Virus record (IMG/VR): IMGVR_UViG_3300045996_004119
Span: 1-64,000 of that record
Direction: 5' to 3' (one strand)
DNA from: a virus
Length of the DNA: 64,000 nt
Below the pieces are notes generated by a model. The model saw only the letters and a program-made list of their open reading frames with translations, was not told the origin of the DNA and did no database searches. The translations under genes and the position numbers were made by a program. Of this stretch, positions 55,770-64,000 are shown in pieces. The first letter of the stretch is position 1. The number at the start of each line of letters is the position of its first letter.

Positions 55770-55985
55770 ATGCTGTCTCGGCTGTTCCAGTGGGCCTACT
55801 ACAGCGCGACCGGGGATTGCTGGTCGCAGGTGCAGCGGGACATCGGCATCCTGCCGACGCTCCGCTGGGTGGTGACCGGCAAAGAGGATGATGAGGCGCG
55901 TGCCTTCCCGCCCTTCCACGAGGCGGTTCTGCGGGGGATGCGCGAAGCCGAGAATGAGCGCGCGGAGAGGGCGCAGGGGGCGTGA
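55770..55985 (+). CDS. Small protein (71 aa)
   Basis: A 71-residue protein (WAYYSATGDCWSQVQRDIGI, then PPFHEAVLRGMREAENE). GGTGGAGG precedes the ATG. No family recognised; located between terminase and portal genes. Confidence 0.55.
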   Translation: MLSRLFQWAYYSATGDCWSQVQRDIGILPTLRWVVTGKEDDEARAFPPFHEAVLRGMREAENERAERAQGA

Positions 55986-56212
55986 TGGCGGCGCCCCGCA
56001 CGGCTCTGCCCCTCCTCGGTCCGTGGGCGCCGCAGCTTTTGCCGATTACCATCACATACCACGATGGCCGCACCGAGCACGTGACCGAGGAGGAACTCCG
56101 CGCCCGCTTCGGGGCGCACGTGGCCGGGCCGACCGCTCGGTACACCTGCCTCGAATGGGTGGACCGGGCGCTTGCGGCGCGGTGTCTGGCTGACGCCTGG
56201 AGGCCCTCGTGA
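55985..56212 (+). CDS. Small protein (75 aa)
   Basis: A 75-residue protein with a two-strand beginning (LPITITYHDGRTEHVTEEEL) and a helix. TGATG coupling upstream, GTGA downstream. No family recognised. Confidence 0.55.
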   Translation: MAAPRTALPLLGPWAPQLLPITITYHDGRTEHVTEEELRARFGAHVAGPTARYTCLEWVDRALAARCLADAWRPS

Positions 56213-56448
56213 CCGCTCGGGTAGTACCCAGAATCCTCGCGACGGAGCAAGACTTTGCCGAGGCGGCGGACGCCGTGTCTGGCGCGCGCATCGACTTCGG
56301 CGCCTTCTCCGACGCAGAGCTCCGCGCCCTGTGCGACCAGCAGCGCCTGACCGCGGCAGCCGACTACGACCGCAGGACCGCGGCGCGCATGGCGTACCTG
56401 GGCAGGCTGTGCACGAGGCCCGCTGGCCCGAAGGAGCAGCGCCCGTGA
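56209..56448 (+). CDS. Small helical protein (79 aa)
   Basis: A 79-residue protein, mostly helix (DFAEAADAVSGARIDFGAFS, AELRALCDQQRLTAAADY). GTG start, overlaps at both ends. No family recognised. Confidence 0.55.
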   Translation: MTARVVPRILATEQDFAEAADAVSGARIDFGAFSDAELRALCDQQRLTAAADYDRRTAARMAYLGRLCTRPAGPKEQRP

Positions 56449-56882
56449 CCGCCTCCCGGACCGACAACCCGCCCGACGACTGCGACGCACCCGAGCGCCA
56501 CACTGACGGCGGTGCGTGCGTGAGGCCGGGGGATGAGCCGACGACGTGGGACACGCTGACATTGGGCGGCGTGCGCTTCCCAGCGGCAGGCGACGAGGTG
56601 ACCGTGTGCCGGCACCTCGGCGAGCAACTGCGGCAGATGTCCGAGGCCGTGTTGCCGATCGGCGCGACGCTGAGGATTCTCTCGCCCGTGGACGTCGCGC
56701 CGGAGCACTGCCCGCTCTGCATCGAGGCGTTGAGGTTGGATCGCCGGTTGCGCGGGGATCGGTGCCCGGTGCACGACGCTGGTCGCGCCTTCGAGGTCTA
56801 CCAGGAGGCGGTTCGCGATGCCGAGGAGAGCGACGACGAACTCAGGGCGCGACTCAAGGTCCGCATCGGAGGCGAGCGATGA
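56445..56882 (+). CDS. Hypothetical protein with spaced Cys/His (145 aa)
   Basis: A 145-residue protein. The middle has a small beta domain (WDTLTLGGVRFPAAGDEVTV), then C-R-H, HCPLC and CPVH that may hold zinc, and a helical tail. GTG start by GTGA overlap. No family recognised. Confidence 0.55.
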   Translation: MTASRTDNPPDDCDAPERHTDGGACVRPGDEPTTWDTLTLGGVRFPAAGDEVTVCRHLGEQLRQMSEAVLPIGATLRILSPVDVAPEHCPLCIEALRLDRRLRGDRCPVHDAGRAFEVYQEAVRDAEESDDELRARLKVRIGGER

Positions 56883-57076
56883 AGAGCGGGGTCGAGATGA
56901 AGCTGGTGCTCAAGAACCATCCGGCGCCGTTTGCAGGGATGCCGGCTCAGGCTGAGGATGTGCCGGGGGACGAGCGCCTCATGCCGGGAGCCCCGGTGCT
57001 ACTCGTGGAGTGCGAGGACGCGTCGCTCAACGGCGTGTGGCTCCTCTCCGACGGGCCGTGGACGAGGGCGCTGTGA
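56879..57076 (+). CDS. Small protein (65 aa)
   Basis: A 65-residue protein (MKLVLKNHPAPFAGMPAQAE, LLVECEDASLNGVWLL) that looks like a small beta unit. ATGA upstream, TGATG downstream. No family recognised. Confidence 0.5.
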   Translation: MKSGVEMKLVLKNHPAPFAGMPAQAEDVPGDERLMPGAPVLLVECEDASLNGVWLLSDGPWTRAL

Positions 57077-57732
57077 TGACCAACGGCGCCATCCCCCTCC
57101 ACCCCGACGACCTCGACACTTCCGTGCTCGCGACCCGAGACGGCGTGACCGCAGCCGCGCTGGCCGCCGCCAAGGACGCGCCGGACGGCGACCTGCGGAT
57201 AGCGTCGGAGCTGCACTTCCGCGGCACCACCATGCCGAATGGACCGCTGCGAGACCTGACGCTGGAGGCGGCGCGCAGGCTTCGTGTCGCCGCGCGCCTC
57301 GTGGCCGGAGTACGCTCGGTCATGGTCGGCGACGTCCACGCCTACGAGCGCAACGACGTGGAGGAGGGCGACGGGTCCACGTGGGAACTGCGCGCCGACG
57401 GCGACGTGCGATGGGTGCCGCGCGAAGAGGCGATGGGGAGGCTCCGGCGCGAGGTGGATCAGCCGCGCGCGCCGCAGGTGTCGCCCGAGATCCAGGCGGT
57501 CACGCGCCGGGCCGCTCTCGGCGGGCGGTGGCGCGATCCGGATGGCGTCGAGAAGACGGCCAGCCGCGTGGAGCAGATCGGGGACCCGGTGTACCTGTGC
57601 GGGAGGCTCGTAGGCGTCGAAGCACGCGACTTGGACATCGTCTGGACCGATGGCACGAAGACGCCGGCGAAGATCGTTGCTCACCCGCGGCTCGGGTGGG
57701 AGGCGATTCTGGAGGCCGAGGAACGCGCGTGA
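57076..57732 (+). CDS. Hypothetical protein (218 aa)
   Basis: A 218-residue protein. Residues ~40-130 hold a beta-rich domain (DLRIASELHFRGTTMPNGPL, VRSVMVGDVHAYERND). The end (VYLCGRLVGVEARDLDIVWT) looks like a small SH3-type barrel. Role unknown. Confidence 0.5.
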   Translation: MTNGAIPLHPDDLDTSVLATRDGVTAAALAAAKDAPDGDLRIASELHFRGTTMPNGPLRDLTLEAARRLRVAARLVAGVRSVMVGDVHAYERNDVEEGDGSTWELRADGDVRWVPREEAMGRLRREVDQPRAPQVSPEIQAVTRRAALGGRWRDPDGVEKTASRVEQIGDPVYLCGRLVGVEARDLDIVWTDGTKTPAKIVAHPRLGWEAILEAEERA

Positions 57733-58259
57733 GCTACCCGTACTACATGAAGCCCATCGAGGAGCGGGCTCGCGAGGCTGGCGTGCCCGTGGACTGGCTT
57801 CGCGACCGGCCAAGGAAGCGACGAGTCCTGTGGCGCGACGTGCCGCGGCGGTTCTTGGTGATCCAGGCGCGATGCGCGGTGATCGGCATCCTGGACCTTG
57901 ATGGGTTCGCGGAGTGGGTGCTGCCGGACGGTGCCCGCGATCCTAGCGTGTCCAACCCGGGCAGCCTCAGTTCTGCGCTGCGCACGGCGCTCGCGAGCAA
58001 GCAGATCACCGCCGACCCCCAGCTACGGCGCGCCATGCGCGCGCTCTACCGGTGGGAGTTCCGGCAGTGCGCGCGCGTGGGTTATGCGTGTGACCCGCCG
58101 GGGCCGAGCGGCGCCCCGCGTCCGCTTCCGGCAGAGGACGATCTCAGGGCCCACATGCGAGAGGCCATCCGGTGGCTCGAGTACGTGGTGGGGCTCGGCG
58201 CAGAGCCGAGCTCGGCAGCGGCGAGAGACCTCGCCCGGCTCCGGGCGGCGTGGGGATGA
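57729..58259 (+). CDS. Hypothetical protein (176 aa)
   Basis: A 176-residue mixed protein. MKPIEERAREAGVPVDWLRD looks helical; VIGILDLDGFAEWVLPDGAR is beta-like; the last third is helical. GTG start by GTGA overlap. No family recognised. Confidence 0.5.
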   Translation: MSYPYYMKPIEERAREAGVPVDWLRDRPRKRRVLWRDVPRRFLVIQARCAVIGILDLDGFAEWVLPDGARDPSVSNPGSLSSALRTALASKQITADPQLRRAMRALYRWEFRQCARVGYACDPPGPSGAPRPLPAEDDLRAHMREAIRWLEYVVGLGAEPSSAAARDLARLRAAWG

Positions 58260-58290
58260 CACGTTGGATGGCGAGGCGAGAGGAGGACGC

Positions 58291-58641
58291 GTGAGAGACA
58301 GCCAGAATACGGACCCGACACGAGAGCTCGAAGCCGAGGCCGAAAGCCGACGCGAGGCGTGGGGCGCGTGGCTGCGCACGCTGTCCACGTTCGCCGCGGA
58401 GACGGACCCGGTTCGCGCGCGCGAGCTGGCTGCGGAGGTCGCGGGCGGCATGCCATTCGCCATGCAATCCAGGCTCGCCTTCCTGGAACTGCTCCCGCTG
58501 GAGATACGGCGACGCGAACTCGAGGCGACGCCTGCGGCGCGATTCGCCGCCGCGCTCAAGCTGGCCGGTCAGATCGGATTGAGCGATGGCGTCGTGCCAG
58601 ACTACGTGCGCGAGAAGGTCGCGCCGACGGAGGGCGGGTAG
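58291..58641 (+). CDS. Helical protein (116 aa)
   Basis: A 116-residue all-helical acidic protein (FAAETDPVRARELAAEVAGG, ARFAAALKLAGQIGLSDGVV). AGAGGAGG precedes the GTG. No family recognised. Confidence 0.55.
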   Translation: MRDSQNTDPTRELEAEAESRREAWGAWLRTLSTFAAETDPVRARELAAEVAGGMPFAMQSRLAFLELLPLEIRRRELEATPAARFAAALKLAGQIGLSDGVVPDYVREKVAPTEGG

Positions 58642-58655
58642 CCTGAAAGCACAAC

Positions 58656-58683
58656 GCCCGCCACCTCGGCCAAGGTGACGGGC
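58656..58683. other. Hairpin between two late genes
   Basis: GCCCGCCACCT and AGGTGACGGGC pair with a single mismatch (C-A) around a six-base loop, just after the stop codon at 58641. No T-run. Possibly an RNA processing or weak termination site. Confidence 0.35.
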
Positions 58684-58758
58684 GTCTCGGGGCGACCGGG
58701 CGGGCGCGACCCACGCATCTACTACCGCGACGGGCAGGTCTCGTCGAGGAGGAACGCT

Positions 58759-59847
58759 GTGGGAGAGGCGCAGTTCATCGACAGAGAATGGGAGGCATGG
58801 GCCGCGACGCTGGGGCGCTTCCCCGGTGGTGGGCTCGCGCGGGCCAATGCGGCGCACGCAGAGGAGCTGCGCGCAGCAGGCTGGCTGCACCGGCCGCAGC
58901 GCAGCGCGGCAGATGACGACCCCGAGGACAACGGCTGGATCGCCCCGGCGCGGCACCGGCGCAGCGTGGAGGATGTTGGCGGCATGGTGAGGCGCCTCGT
59001 CGACCGGCTCGACCCCCGCTCGCCGCCGGAGCACCTGCCGCGGCCGGTGGCGCTCACGATGGTGGGCATCGTCCAGGCGCTCGGAGACCTCCTGTTCTAC
59101 CCGGACACGGAGACGCCGTGGGCGGCGGCGACTGTCGAGCTGGCCGCCCTCGTTGGCCGGCAGCGCCGAGAGGACCCGGAGCGCCCGCTCTTCCGCGGCG
59201 CCGGCCACGTGCTGGCGGTGGCCTCCGAGGACGGCGTGGAGCGGCGCCTCGGTGCGGGCGCTCAGAGCTACCAGGTCGCCGAGAGCCGGGGGAGGACGCG
59301 GGCGCACTGGCACGAGGTGGAGTGCAAGGCGACGCACGTCAGCGGTGGCGTGGTGAAGAACCTCGGCGAGGTAGAGCGCGCCATCGACGCCCAGCGCAGC
59401 ACGGCGGGCGCGAAGCTCGACCCGGTGGACCGCGCCGGCCTCGACGACTGGCTGCGCGACGGCGCGAGCCCGGTGGCTCGGGTGCTGCTCTACCGTCGCA
59501 GGCTCGCGGCGACCCGGGGGCACGGGATCCGGCGTGGGCGAGGGGCCTTCGACGTGGCGATCAGCGACGCCGAGGCGAAGGCGGCCACGGCCGACCTGAG
59601 CGACAAGGACATCCTGGGCAGGCTCACCCGGGCGAAGGGCATCCTCGAGCGTCACCTGCGGCGGCTGGCTCCGAAGGCGGAGGAGATGGCGCTGCTCACC
59701 GGGGACAAGGCCTTCTTGGCGCCGCTGACGCCGGCGGCGCGACCGAGGGGGGAGAGGGAGGATGGGAGCCGGCCTCCCCGCGCGCCGCGGCCCACGCGGG
59801 TCTTCTCCGAGCCTGCCGAGGTCATGATCGGCCCCGGGGGTCCGTGA
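58759..59847 (+). CDS. Hypothetical late-region protein (362 aa)
   Basis: A 362-residue protein. Residues ~70-170 are helical (VGGMVRRLVDRLDPRSPPEH), and the rear is long-helical and basic (ADLSDKDILGRLTRAKGILE). An AGGAGG six bases before GTG 58759 fixes the start; the frame is open further upstream but crosses a hairpin. It contains none of the usual head-protein signatures. It overlaps the tandem-HTH gene by GTGA. Confidence 0.5.
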   Translation: MGEAQFIDREWEAWAATLGRFPGGGLARANAAHAEELRAAGWLHRPQRSAADDDPEDNGWIAPARHRRSVEDVGGMVRRLVDRLDPRSPPEHLPRPVALTMVGIVQALGDLLFYPDTETPWAAATVELAALVGRQRREDPERPLFRGAGHVLAVASEDGVERRLGAGAQSYQVAESRGRTRAHWHEVECKATHVSGGVVKNLGEVERAIDAQRSTAGAKLDPVDRAGLDDWLRDGASPVARVLLYRRRLAATRGHGIRRGRGAFDVAISDAEAKAATADLSDKDILGRLTRAKGILERHLRRLAPKAEEMALLTGDKAFLAPLTPAARPRGEREDGSRPPRAPRPTRVFSEPAEVMIGPGGP

Positions 59848-60332
59848 GCGGCCCGAAGGCGCGTGGCTGGAAGGCGATCGCTGGTCGGCTCGGGATCGCC
59901 GAGAACACCGCCGTCGCCTACAGCCGACTCTGCGAGGACCCGCTGCCGGTGCGCGTCTCGCGCGGCGCACCCTGGTGCTACGAGCTCTTCCTCGACGAGT
60001 GGCTGGCCAGGCGCAGCGGCGGCGTGATGCGGGACGGCGCGGAGCTCGAGCGGCTCGAGGGCTGGGCGGCGATCTGCCATGAGCTCTTCGGCGTGGGCCG
60101 GGTCGTCGCCTTCCGGTGGGCCAAGCTGCCTCACGACCGGCTCCCCGTTATCGGCATCGGCAGCCGCGAGCCGTGGGCGTACAGGAGCGCGGTGCGCGAC
60201 TGGAAGAACCGGGGGGACATGCCCTTCCAGGCGCACGAGCGGATCCAGGTTGAGGCCACGGTAACGTGCGCCGCAAAGCGGCGAGGAAACAAGGACGCTC
60301 AGCCGCGGAGATTGCGGCACAAGCAACATTGA
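59844..60332 (+). CDS. Tandem helix-turn-helix protein (terminase-small or regulator)
   Basis: A 162-residue protein with two similar HTH units: GWKAIAGRLGIAENTAVAYS (~8-27) followed by a wing-like FLDEWLARR, and GWAAICHELFGVGRVVAFRW (~73-92) followed by VRDWKNR. Duplicated HTH units are used both by phage regulators and by small terminase subunits. It lies between TerL and portal. GTG start by GTGA overlap. Confidence 0.55.
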   Translation: MSGPKARGWKAIAGRLGIAENTAVAYSRLCEDPLPVRVSRGAPWCYELFLDEWLARRSGGVMRDGAELERLEGWAAICHELFGVGRVVAFRWAKLPHDRLPVIGIGSREPWAYRSAVRDWKNRGDMPFQAHERIQVEATVTCAAKRRGNKDAQPRRLRHKQH

Positions 60333-60460
60333 TCTGCGAGCTCGGCCGGGTCACTTTCGCATCACGCTCGCGAGAGGCGTCCCCGAGGGGAGCCGTCGCG
60401 GTTCTGACGCCGGCCCCGCTCCCCAGCGGCGAGCCGGCGTCGGCGCTTCCGGCTGCGTGA
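60266..60460 (+). CDS. Small basic protein (64 aa), uncertain
   Basis: A 64-residue ORF beginning inside the previous gene with GTG. Helix (SAAEIAAQATLICELGR), then low complexity. Poor ribosome site, so a weak call. Confidence 0.35.
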   Translation: MRRKAARKQGRSAAEIAAQATLICELGRVTFASRSREASPRGAVAVLTPAPLPSGEPASALPAA

Positions 60461-60580
60461 TGACCGGAAAGGAGCTGGCGCCAGGCGCGCCGGCTGAATC
60501 CGCGGCTGCCGTTCTGGGGCGGCGGCAGCCGCGGCGAACCCATTTCTAGCCCCACATCCCCGGCCCTCCGGGTGAGCCAG

Positions 60581-60811
60581 ATGAAAGCAACCTTCAAGGT
60601 GACCGAGCGCGGCGAGCCGGCGATTGTGCTGACGCCGGAGTCCCCGGAAGAGACCGTGCTCTGCACGGTGTTCTCCACGCGATGCATGGCCGATGGGTTC
60701 CGTATTGCCGGGACCGATCACCAGGCGCGCGGCGGCGCGGTGGATGAGATCACGCTGTTCCCGGCGCCCGTCGGTGACACGTCGCCGCCCAAGGGCCAGC
60801 CGAAGAAGTGA
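60581..60811 (+). CDS. Small late protein (76 aa)
   Basis: A 76-residue protein (KATFKVTERGEPAIVLTPES, RIAGTDHQARGGAVDEITLF) with a beta-sandwich look. GGTGAG lies before ATG 60581; a GTG three codons earlier is possible. It lies just before the portal gene. Family not recognised. Confidence 0.55.
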   Translation: MKATFKVTERGEPAIVLTPESPEETVLCTVFSTRCMADGFRIAGTDHQARGGAVDEITLFPAPVGDTSPPKGQPKK

Positions 60812-60846
60812 GCCCGGCCGCGGGCCCCTGAAGCCCGCAACGACTC

Positions 60847-62670
60847 ATGCCCATCCTCGACCGCGCGCTCCGCATGTACGCCGCTGCGCGCGAGGCGCTA
60901 GCGCCGGGGCAGCCTACCGCAACGGCTGCGCCCACGGCGTCGTCGATGCCGCGTGGCGTGGCCGAGCTGCTCCACCGGCTCGTGGGCAGCGCCAACTCGC
61001 CGCCGGTATCCCCGGCCATCGAGGCGCAGCGCCTCGCGACGTTCCACGTCGAGCCGTCGGTCCGCACCTATCTGCGGTGGACGCCGTCAGACCTGACGTC
61101 CGCGCTCCAGCAGGCCGACGCCGGCAACCTCCGGATGGCGGCCGACCTGTGCGAGGCGATCCTCGGCGACGACCGAGCCGTGGCGGTGCTCAACACGCGT
61201 GTGAACGCCGTACTCGGCTCCGACCTCACGTTCGAGGCCGGGCGCGGACGGTCGAAGAAGAAGGCTGTTCGCGCGCTCGAGGCCGACGAGGACTGGTACG
61301 CCGCCTGGAGCGAGGCCGTGCTGGGGCAGATGCTGCTCTGGGGTCGCCTGCTCGGCATCTCCCCGGCGCAGCAGAACTGGCAGGGGATCGATGGGCACGG
61401 CGGGCGCCTGATCCCCGTCGTCGAGAACTGGCACGCGCGGCACCTCCGGCAGGACTCGCTGACGCGCGCGTGGTGGATGCGCGTCGGCAACGGCGGCGAA
61501 GAGGCCCAGGTCAGCCCTGGCGACGGCAAGTGGATTCTGTTCATGCCCTACGGCCCGAATCGGCCGTGGGCGCATGGACTCTGGCGCGGCTTCGCGCGGC
61601 TCTGGTTGCTGAAGCAGTACGCGATCGACGACTGGGGCAAGCACTCGGAGGCCCACGGCAACCCGATGAAGCTCGGGATCCCGCCGAAGGTCGGAGAGGC
61701 GAACCACGGGAACAAGAAGCTCCGTCAGGAGCTCGCGGACGACCTGGCGCAGCTCGGGGCGAACTCGTCGCTGGTGCTCCCGCCCGGCTTCGACTTCAAG
61801 CTGGTCGAGGCGACGGCGAACACCTGGGAGATGTTCAAGGCCCAGATCGACATGGCCAACAACGCCATGAGCGTGATGGCCATCGGCACGAACCTCCCGA
61901 CTGAGGTGGGCAACGGGGCGGCGACGGGCGCGACGGCGCAAAACCTCGTGCGGCTCGACTACAAGAAAGCCGACGCCGAGGCGCTGAGCACCATGGCCCA
62001 CGACCAGAACCTGGTCTGGTGGGCCGAGTTCAACTTCGGCGACGCAGGGCTCGCTCCGTGGCCGGTCTGGGACGTGGTGCCGCCGGCCGACCAGAAGGCC
62101 AGGGCGGATGTGCTGAGCACCTTTGCGAGCGCCCTCGACAAGCTCACCGAAGCGAACGTCCCGGTGGACATCCCGAAGCTCGCCGAGGAGTTCGAGGTGC
62201 CGCTGCGCGAGGTGGCCGAGTCCCGCGTGCAGAGCCCGCGCATCTTCGAGTACCACCTCAAATACGGCATTCTGAAGAAGAACGAGATCCGGCAATCGCT
62301 CGGGTACGACCCGGAGTCCGGCGGGGACGTCATCCCCGAACCGATCGTGCAGGTGCCCGGCACGAAGCCGACGGCACAGCGGCCGGAGGAGGAGAACGCC
62401 GCGGCGAGCGTTGCGCACCTCGCCTCGCTCGCGGAGGCGCACAACGCCGCGCACGACGACCAGCGACGCCAGACCACCGTGGAAACGCTCCGCGCGGTCT
62501 GGGGCCGCGGGGCCGCGCTAGCGACGGGCGTCGACCGCGACGCCTGGGCCATGGGCCGCGTGGAGGCCTTCCTTCACCTCCTGGCCATGGGGGAGCCGGA
62601 GCACCCGACGTACGTGGCCGACAACGATCTGCTGCCCGATGGGCACGAGCGGAGGACGACCGATGCCTGA
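60847..62670 (+). CDS. DUF935 (Mu gp29-like) portal protein
   Basis: A 607-residue portal of the DUF935 / Mu gp29 type. Family marks: DLTSALQQADAGNLRMAADL, ILGDDRAVAVLNTRVNAVLG, WHARHLRQDS, WAHGLWRGFARLWLLKQYAI, DDWGKHSEAHGNPMKLG, MSVMAIGTNLPTEVG and the YGILKKNEIRQSLGYDP tail. It forms the dodecameric ring through which TerL packs DNA. The Mu-family C-terminal domain is separated into the next gene. ATG start at 60847. Confidence 0.92.
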   Translation: MPILDRALRMYAAAREALAPGQPTATAAPTASSMPRGVAELLHRLVGSANSPPVSPAIEAQRLATFHVEPSVRTYLRWTPSDLTSALQQADAGNLRMAADLCEAILGDDRAVAVLNTRVNAVLGSDLTFEAGRGRSKKKAVRALEADEDWYAAWSEAVLGQMLLWGRLLGISPAQQNWQGIDGHGGRLIPVVENWHARHLRQDSLTRAWWMRVGNGGEEAQVSPGDGKWILFMPYGPNRPWAHGLWRGFARLWLLKQYAIDDWGKHSEAHGNPMKLGIPPKVGEANHGNKKLRQELADDLAQLGANSSLVLPPGFDFKLVEATANTWEMFKAQIDMANNAMSVMAIGTNLPTEVGNGAATGATAQNLVRLDYKKADAEALSTMAHDQNLVWWAEFNFGDAGLAPWPVWDVVPPADQKARADVLSTFASALDKLTEANVPVDIPKLAEEFEVPLREVAESRVQSPRIFEYHLKYGILKKNEIRQSLGYDPESGGDVIPEPIVQVPGTKPTAQRPEEENAAASVAHLASLAEAHNAAHDDQRRQTTVETLRAVWGRGAALATGVDRDAWAMGRVEAFLHLLAMGEPEHPTYVADNDLLPDGHERRTTDA

Positions 62671-63043
62671 CGACCTCGGCTACCGCCCGGCCTCCCCGCT
62701 GCCGCCCTACCTGGCGCCGGTAACCCTCGCTGCGCGCGCGCCGGCCGTCCTGTCGGCCAGCCGCTCTGGCGTGGGCCCTGCCGTGTCGGCCCAGCTCTAC
62801 CTCGACCGCGTGGTGGACCGCGGGCTGCGCGCCGCTCCGGAGGCGCTGCACGAGACGCTCGCCGCCGTCATGGCCGCCATCGAGGGCGCGCGGTCGTACG
62901 CGGAGGTCGAGGCGCGCCTCATCGAGCTCGCCCCCGGCGCGGCGGAGCGGTCGGAGGACTTCGCCGCCCTGGTCGAGGGCGCGGTGATGCTCGGCATCGG
63001 GGCGGGCGCGTGGGCGACGGGGGAAGAGGCGGACGCATCATGA
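62663..63043 (+). CDS. Detached C-terminal domain of the DUF935 portal protein
   Basis: A 126-residue protein overlapping the portal gene by eight bases. Its second half (ALHETLAAVMAAIEGARSYA, EVEARLIELAPGA, FAALVEGAVMLGIGAGAWAT) follows the helical C-terminal domain that in Mu-like portals is part of the same chain. Either the domain is encoded separately here or a frame break has split the gene; the clean ATG overlap favours a real separate gene. Confidence 0.65.
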   Translation: MPDDLGYRPASPLPPYLAPVTLAARAPAVLSASRSGVGPAVSAQLYLDRVVDRGLRAAPEALHETLAAVMAAIEGARSYAEVEARLIELAPGAAERSEDFAALVEGAVMLGIGAGAWATGEEADAS

Positions 63044-63447
63044 GCGAGAGCAAGTACCCTCTTATCAACGGCGTCTTCACGCCGGAGCTCCGCGCCGAGG
63101 AAGAGCTCAAGGCCAGCCGCGCGGTTCGCCTCCGCGTCCGGAGCGACGGCACCTTCCCGGGCACGTCCGTGGTCGCTGTTCACGAGGACGGCACGGAGCA
63201 CGCCATCGTGTTTTGCGACCGCATCGACATCAGCATCACGCCTGCCGGAGCGCGCGCCACCATCCATGTCACGGACGTGGTTGTCGACGTCGAGGCGGCG
63301 CCGGGCGCAGCGCCTGTCACCGCAGGCCCGACCATCAACAACTTCGCGGTGCATGTCCACGGCGCCGACGTCTCGCCGGAGGCGGTCAGGGGCGCTCTCG
63401 TGAGCGCGCTGGAGAGCTCCGCGGCCGTCCACGTCAGCGCCGCCTGA
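63040..63447 (+). CDS. Hypothetical protein between portal and MuF-like genes (135 aa)
   Basis: A 135-residue, mostly beta protein (AVRLRVRSDGTFPGTSVVAV, DRIDISITPAGARATIHVTD) with a helical end. ATGA coupling. Its place in the head module suggests a minor capsid or scaffold role, but no family is recognised. Confidence 0.55.
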   Translation: MSESKYPLINGVFTPELRAEEELKASRAVRLRVRSDGTFPGTSVVAVHEDGTEHAIVFCDRIDISITPAGARATIHVTDVVVDVEAAPGAAPVTAGPTINNFAVHVHGADVSPEAVRGALVSALESSAAVHVSAA

Positions 63448-63456
63448 CCCCTCCGC

Positions 63457-64000
63457 GTGCTCGTCGCCCTCGACACCATCGCGCCCGGGAGGCGCCCCGG
63501 TCTCCGTGTGTCCGCGGAGCCGGTGAAGCCGCGCGAGGCGATCGACTGGTTCGGACGCAAGACCCCGCTCGACAAGAAGGCGTGGGAGCAGCTCAGCGAG
63601 GACGCCCGAAAGCGCGCGTTCACGGCAGCGTGGGTCACCGACGTCAACGTCCTGCAGAGCGTCAAGGACTCGCTCCGGCAAGCCATCGACTCCGGCGAGA
63701 GCTTCGAGAGCTGGAAGAAGCGCGTCCGGACGGAGCTCGGCGCGAAGTGGCGCCGGGACAACGCCTACCTCGAGACCGTCTTCAGGAACAACGTCCAGAG
63801 CGCCTACGCCGCCGGCCGGTACAAGGCGCAGACCACGCCGCTCATCCTGAAGATGCGGCCGTTCTGGCGGCTTGTGGTGCTGCTGGACGACCGGACGTCG
63901 GAGTACTGCGAGCCGCTGGCGAAGCCGCCTGTCGTGCTTCCGGCGGATGACCCGTGGTGGGTCAGCAACTTCCCTCCGAGGCACCACCGCTGCCGCACGA
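63457..64000 (+). CDS. MuF-like minor head protein, cut by window edge
   Basis: The first 181 residues of a Mu F / SPP1 gp7-type protein. PREAIDWFGRKTPLDKKAWE, then RAFTAAWVTDVNVLQSVKDS, FESWKKRVRTELG, LETVFRNNVQSAYAAGRY and the C-terminal PPRHHRCRT are typical of the family. The protein sits on the portal inside the capsid and is often ejected with the DNA. GTG start at 63457 gives the best N-terminus. The 3' end lies outside the window. Confidence 0.88.
   Translation, partial: MLVALDTIAPGRRPGLRVSAEPVKPREAIDWFGRKTPLDKKAWEQLSEDARKRAFTAAWVTDVNVLQSVKDSLRQAIDSGESFESWKKRVRTELGAKWRRDNAYLETVFRNNVQSAYAAGRYKAQTTPLILKMRPFWRLVVLLDDRTSEYCEPLAKPPVVLPADDPWWVSNFPPRHHRCRT

Overview
The window is a very GC-rich stretch of a temperate tailed bacteriophage (Caudoviricetes). 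It carries a tyrosine integrase next to a phage attachment site, a two-sided lysogeny switch, recombination and DNA-modification genes, a replisome module and the first half of a Mu-like head module. The host is not shown directly. The GC-rich coding with many GTG/TTG starts, sigma70-like promoters and a tRNA-Arg(CCU) attachment core would fit a high-GC bacterium such as a myxobacterium or other GC-rich proteobacterium; this is inference.

Layout. (1) Positions 1-20907, minus strand: a dense leftward early operon of about 45 genes, most overlapping their neighbour by 1 or 4 bases. Reading in transcription order it holds many small unknown and one-helix membrane proteins, a PolB-like 3'-5' exonuclease, a RecT annealing protein, a Cas4/RecB-like Fe-S nuclease, a TrpF-like TIM barrel, an Rv2179c-like exonuclease, a large repeat-containing cytosine-5 DNA methyltransferase, an AAA+ ATPase and a MazG-like pyrophosphohydrolase. 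Promoter-like sites lie at 20946-20974, 12796-12824 and 5742-5770. (2) 20908-22516: the immunity region, with a helix-turn-helix repressor and a degenerate ImmA-like partner on the minus strand, a Cro-like gene on the plus strand, and related operator-like sites over both divergent early promoters. (3) 22520-29001, plus strand: a rightward operon of regulators ending in a small excisionase-like protein and the integrase. (4) 29002-29410: the attP region, containing the 3' half of a tRNA-Arg gene, a 15-bp hairpin, a 12-bp palindrome and a consensus DnaA box. (5) 29411-41620: cupin, Mom-like modification protein, thymidylate kinase, MT-A70 methyltransferase, DnaA-domain-IV-like protein, nucleases, a helicase-loader-like protein whose gene holds a perfect 44-bp tandem repeat (candidate origin), and a DnaB helicase interrupted by a class 3 intein. 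(6) 41702-51409: accessory genes, including a squalene/phytoene-synthase-like protein, a 1189-residue mosaic protein and a HAD-like protein. (7) 51405-51541: a 137-bp inverted-repeat element. (8) 51620-64000: a candidate late promoter, a PadR-like regulator, a second AAA+ ATPase, large terminase, many small genes, a DUF935 portal with its C-terminal domain split into a second gene, and a MuF-like minor head protein cut by the window edge.

Phage modules lie on both sides of the attP-like site, and only the 3' half of the tRNA is present. This indicates the extrachromosomal (virion or circular) form of the phage rather than a prophage with host DNA at that point. The repressor pair and operators would hold both early arms silent. 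On induction the left arm would supply recombination, DNA modification and nucleotide housekeeping, and the right arm excision, replication and then packaging. The most unusual items are the isoprenoid-synthase-like gene at 41794, the TrpF-like gene at 6741, the methyltransferase with a six-fold repeat in its target-recognition region, and the palindrome-filled late promoter at 51620.
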